The position numbers were made by a program, and so were the translations under genes. A stretch of DNA of 8,154 nt, from NCBI GenBank assembly GCA_028279155.1, contig JANQST010000375.1, positions 1 to 8,154 on the forward strand. Reading direction: 5' to 3'. Source of the stretch: Cyclobacteriaceae bacterium (GTDB lineage: Bacteria; Bacteroidota; Bacteroidia; Cytophagales; Cyclobacteriaceae). Below are positions 5,678-8,154 of the stretch, piece after piece (position 1 is the stretch's first letter; each line of letters begins with the position of its first letter). Under the pieces are notes generated by a model. It made no database searches. It was not told the DNA's origin and saw only the letters and a program-made list of their open reading frames with translations.

Positions 5678-6796
5678 ATGCAGTTCGCAGATATACCGGG
5701 ACTAACAGAACTAAAGGAGCAACTTGTTGGAGCTTTCAAAAAAGGGAAGGTTGCGCATGCACAATTATTTTCTGGAATTTCCGGAACAGCTACATTTCCA
5801 ATGGCATTGGCATACGCCAGCTACCTCATGTGTCAAAACAGAAACGATTCTGACTCATGTGGTACATGTCCTAACTGTACTAGAATACAGAAATCTATTC
5901 ATCCTGACGTTCATTGGTATTTCCCTAAAATATCAGCTTCAGACAGTGGCAAGTACGATAAAGTTCTTGCTGAAGCACTGCCACTTTGGCGATCATTTAT
6001 AAGTGAAACACCTTATGGCTCCTTTGATGATTGGGCCCAGAGCTACGGTCAGGAAAACAAGAATCTTCAGCTAAGTAGAGAAGACAGCCGACAGGTACTT
6101 AAAAATGTGAGCATGCGCTCAGTTGAGGGAGGTTATAAAATTATCTTCATCTGGGGTGTCGAATTCATGCATCCTGCCGGAGCTAATGCACTCTTAAAAG
6201 TACTTGAGGAACCTCCAGAAAAAACCATCTATTTGATGGTAACTTTTGGGTATGACTCTTTGCTCCAAACGATTACATCCAGAAGTCAGTTAATCAATGT
6301 TCCGCCAAATCAATTGGAAGAGATACAAGCACATTTGGTTGAAAGAAATATTGAAGAACAACAAGCAAAGCAACTTGCCAAAATATCTCAAGGGAGGCTT
6401 GGCGTAGGTCTTCGGCTCCTTCAGACTGAAGACGAAATGGCTTATCACCAATTTAGAGATTGGATGTTGGCTTGCTGGAACAGGGATCTTACTTCATTGG
6501 TGCATGGAAGCGAGGATTTTTCTAAAAGTGGCAAAGCAAATCAGCGAGGGTTTCTCACCTACTCGATATCACTCATACGTAACTCACTGCTAAAATTTGC
6601 CGGGAGTCAGCCAACGATCATTAATGAGGAAGAAGATACTTTTATTGGCAAATACGCTGAAAAACTAGGTTTTGAAAAACTCCAATCCATGTACGAACTT
6701 CTAAACCAGGCCTTGCTACACCTAGAGAGAAATTCAAACCCAAGGATCACACATTTAAATTTGTCGCTTGCAATTGTCAAAAGAATCAACAGCTAA
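5678..6796 (+). CDS. holB: DNA polymerase III delta' subunit (clamp-loader subunit)
   Basis: The 372-residue protein has the AAA+ clamp-loader layout of delta'/gamma-tau: KVAHAQLFSG (24-33) leading into the P-loop position, a zinc-finger segment with C52, C61, C64 and C67 (CGTCPNC), the ANALLKVLEEPP motif (169-180) and the sensor-1 position TSRSQ (200-204, in place of SRC). As in other delta' subunits the ATPase site is degenerate: the Walker A position reads GISGTATF with no GKT, and Walker B reads IFIWGVEF rather than IIDEAD. It should therefore be a structural, non-hydrolysing member of the clamp loader that places the sliding clamp on DNA. A segment of about 50 residues (80-135) between the zinc finger and the AAA+ core looks longer than in E. 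coli and is typical of Bacteroidota sequences as I remember them. It starts three bases after the GlmU-family stop and ends 15 bases before hemC. Confidence 0.9.
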   Translation: MQFADIPGLTELKEQLVGAFKKGKVAHAQLFSGISGTATFPMALAYASYLMCQNRNDSDSCGTCPNCTRIQKSIHPDVHWYFPKISASDSGKYDKVLAEALPLWRSFISETPYGSFDDWAQSYGQENKNLQLSREDSRQVLKNVSMRSVEGGYKIIFIWGVEFMHPAGANALLKVLEEPPEKTIYLMVTFGYDSLLQTITSRSQLINVPPNQLEEIQAHLVERNIEEQQAKQLAKISQGRLGVGLRLLQTEDEMAYHQFRDWMLACWNRDLTSLVHGSEDFSKSGKANQRGFLTYSISLIRNSLLKFAGSQPTIINEEEDTFIGKYAEKLGFEKLQSMYELLNQALLHLERNSNPRITHLNLSLAIVKRINS

Positions 6797-6811
6797 AGAA
6801 GTCGATCAGCT

Positions 6812-7732
6812 TTGGAAAGAAAAAGAGTAAAAATTGGTACGAGGAACAGCAAATTAGCATTATGGCAGGCCAACCATGTAGCAGATTTGCTAGATGCCGG
6901 AGGGTTCCAGCCTGAACTCGTCCCTATCGAAACAAAAGGTGACAAGATTCAACATGTAACGCTTTCGAAAATTGGGAGCAAAGGTGTATTCACAGAAGAA
7001 TTGGAAATGGCGCTCATGCGAGGACGGATAGATATCGCAGTCCACAGCGCCAAGGATCTGCCCTCAGTGTTGCCAGATGGTTTCAGTATTCTAGCTTTTT
7101 GCGAAAGAGAATCTCCTGATGATGTAATTATCTCAGACAGAGAAATTGATTTGAACAGTTCATCACTTGTTCTTGGAACATCCTCCACTCGCAGAATTGC
7201 CTTATTGAAGCATTTTTACCCAAACATTAAAACGATCGATGCACGTGGAAACCTCCAAACACGTGTTGAGAAACTGAAAACCGGACTGATGGGTGGTTTA
7301 GTTCTTGCTTATGCTGGTGTTCTGCGTATGAACCTTGATCACATGATCCAATACTGGTTCGATATTGAACGATTTACTCCCCCAGTTGGACAAGGTGCTG
7401 TTGCGATTGAAGTTCATAATCGACTTGAACCAGAACTATCAGAAAAAATCAAATCGCTCACCAATCACAAAATCACAGAACAGTTGATTTCCGTTGAGCG
7501 CGCTTTTCTTCGAAAAATGGATGGAGGCTGCAGCATTCCGGTATTTGGGCTTGCACAAATGGAACAAGATAGACAAGTGGAACTGACTGGTGGAATTGCC
7601 AGTCTGGATGGAAAACAGCTCATAAAAAGAACGATGTACGGGTCCGGAGAACAGCTTGGGGTTTCGCTCGCAGACGAGATACTCCAGAGCGGAGGAAAAA
7701 AAGTTCTGGACGATATCAAATCTGCTATTTAA
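6812..7732 (+). CDS. hemC: Hydroxymethylbilane synthase (porphobilinogen deaminase)
   Basis: This 306-residue cytoplasmic enzyme joins four porphobilinogen units into hydroxymethylbilane for heme and other tetrapyrroles. Landmarks are KIGTRNSKLALWQA (7-20), GVFTEELEMAL (58-68), HSAKDLPS (78-85) with catalytic D82, GTSSTRR (122-128), DARGNLQTRVEKL (143-155), PPVGQGAVAIE (190-200) and GGCSIP (238-243), where C240 carries the dipyrromethane cofactor. All key residues are present and the length is normal. The start is a TTG at 6812: between the nearest upstream in-frame stop (6794-6796, also the holB stop) and the conserved KIGTR strand there is no in-frame ATG or GTG. A small local change is GLMGGLVLA where most homologues have xxYDAIILA. 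No hemD or other heme gene is adjacent in the window; the neighbours are holB (15 bases before) and a lipoprotein gene (28 bases after). Confidence 0.97.
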   Translation: MERKRVKIGTRNSKLALWQANHVADLLDAGGFQPELVPIETKGDKIQHVTLSKIGSKGVFTEELEMALMRGRIDIAVHSAKDLPSVLPDGFSILAFCERESPDDVIISDREIDLNSSSLVLGTSSTRRIALLKHFYPNIKTIDARGNLQTRVEKLKTGLMGGLVLAYAGVLRMNLDHMIQYWFDIERFTPPVGQGAVAIEVHNRLEPELSEKIKSLTNHKITEQLISVERAFLRKMDGGCSIPVFGLAQMEQDRQVELTGGIASLDGKQLIKRTMYGSGEQLGVSLADEILQSGGKKVLDDIKSAI

Positions 7733-7760
7733 ATTGCTAATTAAAATACTTTACAAAAAC

Positions 7761-8154
7761 ATGAAACAACTCTTTTTCGTACTTGCCAATCTTTTGATTT
7801 TGACCGCATGTGGCGATAAAAACAAAGACTATATCGTAACCATAAAAACTTCGTATGGCGATATCAAAGTACTCTTGTATGATGAAACACCACTTCATAA
7901 ACAAAATTTCCTGGAGCTGGCTCAGTCTGGTCGTTTTGACAGTACGATTTTTCATCGGGTAATCAATGAGTTCATGATTCAGGGTGGAAATGTCTACGAA
8001 AAAGAAGGGACGCAAGAGCCACAAGAAGCGCGAGTACCAGCTGAAATTGTGGATGGTCTTTTTCACAAAAAAGGAGAACTGGCAGCAGCTAGACAAGGTG
8101 ATCGAGTAAACCCGGAACGGATGTCCTCCTCTTGTCAATTCTATATTGTTCATG
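7761..8154 (+). CDS. Cyclophilin-type peptidylprolyl isomerase lipoprotein, N-terminal part (3' end beyond the window)
   Basis: My translation from the ATG at 7761 stays open for 131 codons to the window edge. It starts with a lipoprotein signal peptide, MKQLFFVLANLLILTACG, with lipobox LTAC and the lipidated cysteine at 17. The mature part is a cyclophilin: YIVTIKTSYGDIKVLLY (24-40), NFLELAQSGRFD (49-60), FHRVINEFMIQGG (64-76) and QFYIV (126-130). R66, F71 and Q74 match the substrate-binding Arg, Phe and Gln of cyclophilins, so prolyl cis-trans isomerase activity is likely. It would be membrane-anchored and face the periplasm, assisting folding of exported proteins. Residues after QFYIV, including the active-site Trp/His region, are not in the window. 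It is 28 bases after hemC on the same strand and may be the last or a later gene of that operon. Confidence 0.92.
   Translation, partial: MKQLFFVLANLLILTACGDKNKDYIVTIKTSYGDIKVLLYDETPLHKQNFLELAQSGRFDSTIFHRVINEFMIQGGNVYEKEGTQEPQEARVPAEIVDGLFHKKGELAAARQGDRVNPERMSSSCQFYIVH

Noticed and set aside
7733..7760. Gap between hemC and the cyclophilin gene as a promoter site
   Set aside because: TACTTTAC is only a partial match to the -7 consensus and a correctly spaced -33 element is lacking; operon read-through is simpler.
7737..8153. Minus-strand open frame of 138 codons at the right end
   Set aside because: It is antisense to the cyclophilin lipoprotein, whose conserved motifs are unmistakable on the plus strand.

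Overview
The window looks like chromosomal DNA from a member of the Bacteroidota, most likely a free-living or marine Cytophagia-type organism. The evidence is a Bacteroidota-type promoter (TTTG ... TAnnTTTG) in front of the L31 gene, few Shine-Dalgarno sequences, a Wzi/RemB-like outer-membrane barrel ending in an aromatic residue, the unusual short GlmU-family protein typical of this phylum, and a cyclophilin lipoprotein. The assignment to phylum is fairly safe; anything finer is inference.

Two transcription units diverge from a short intergenic region at 3526-3621. Leftward (minus strand) run a large outer-membrane beta-barrel protein (1882-3525), a small two-helix membrane protein with a very acidic tail (1399-1764), the sedoheptulose-7-phosphate isomerase gmhA (811-1386) and the start of the AAA+ ATPase gene yifB/comM (1-811, running off the left edge). 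The last three are tightly packed, and gmhA and yifB share one base (TAATG). The first three genes fit an envelope or surface-glycan theme, but no joint function is proven.

Rightward (plus strand) is rpmE2 (ribosomal protein L31 type B), with a clear promoter and a strong intrinsic terminator. It is followed by a compact run of five genes: a RimJ/RimL-type GNAT acetyltransferase, a GlmU-family sugar-nucleotide protein, holB (DNA polymerase III delta'), hemC (hydroxymethylbilane synthase) and a cyclophilin lipoprotein cut by the right edge. Spacings are 3-28 bases, so they are probably co-transcribed. They are housekeeping functions from unrelated pathways (amino-sugar metabolism, replication, tetrapyrrole synthesis, protein folding). 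Two of them, the GNAT gene and hemC, seem to start with TTG.

I see no mobile element, CRISPR array, tRNA, rRNA or defence system, and no stretch over 300 bases lacks a gene. The window is essentially an ordinary core-genome region. The items most worth a second look are the unassigned acidic-tail membrane protein, the degenerate N-terminal half of the GlmU-family protein, the strikingly enterobacterial-looking GmhA, and the start-codon and promoter details.
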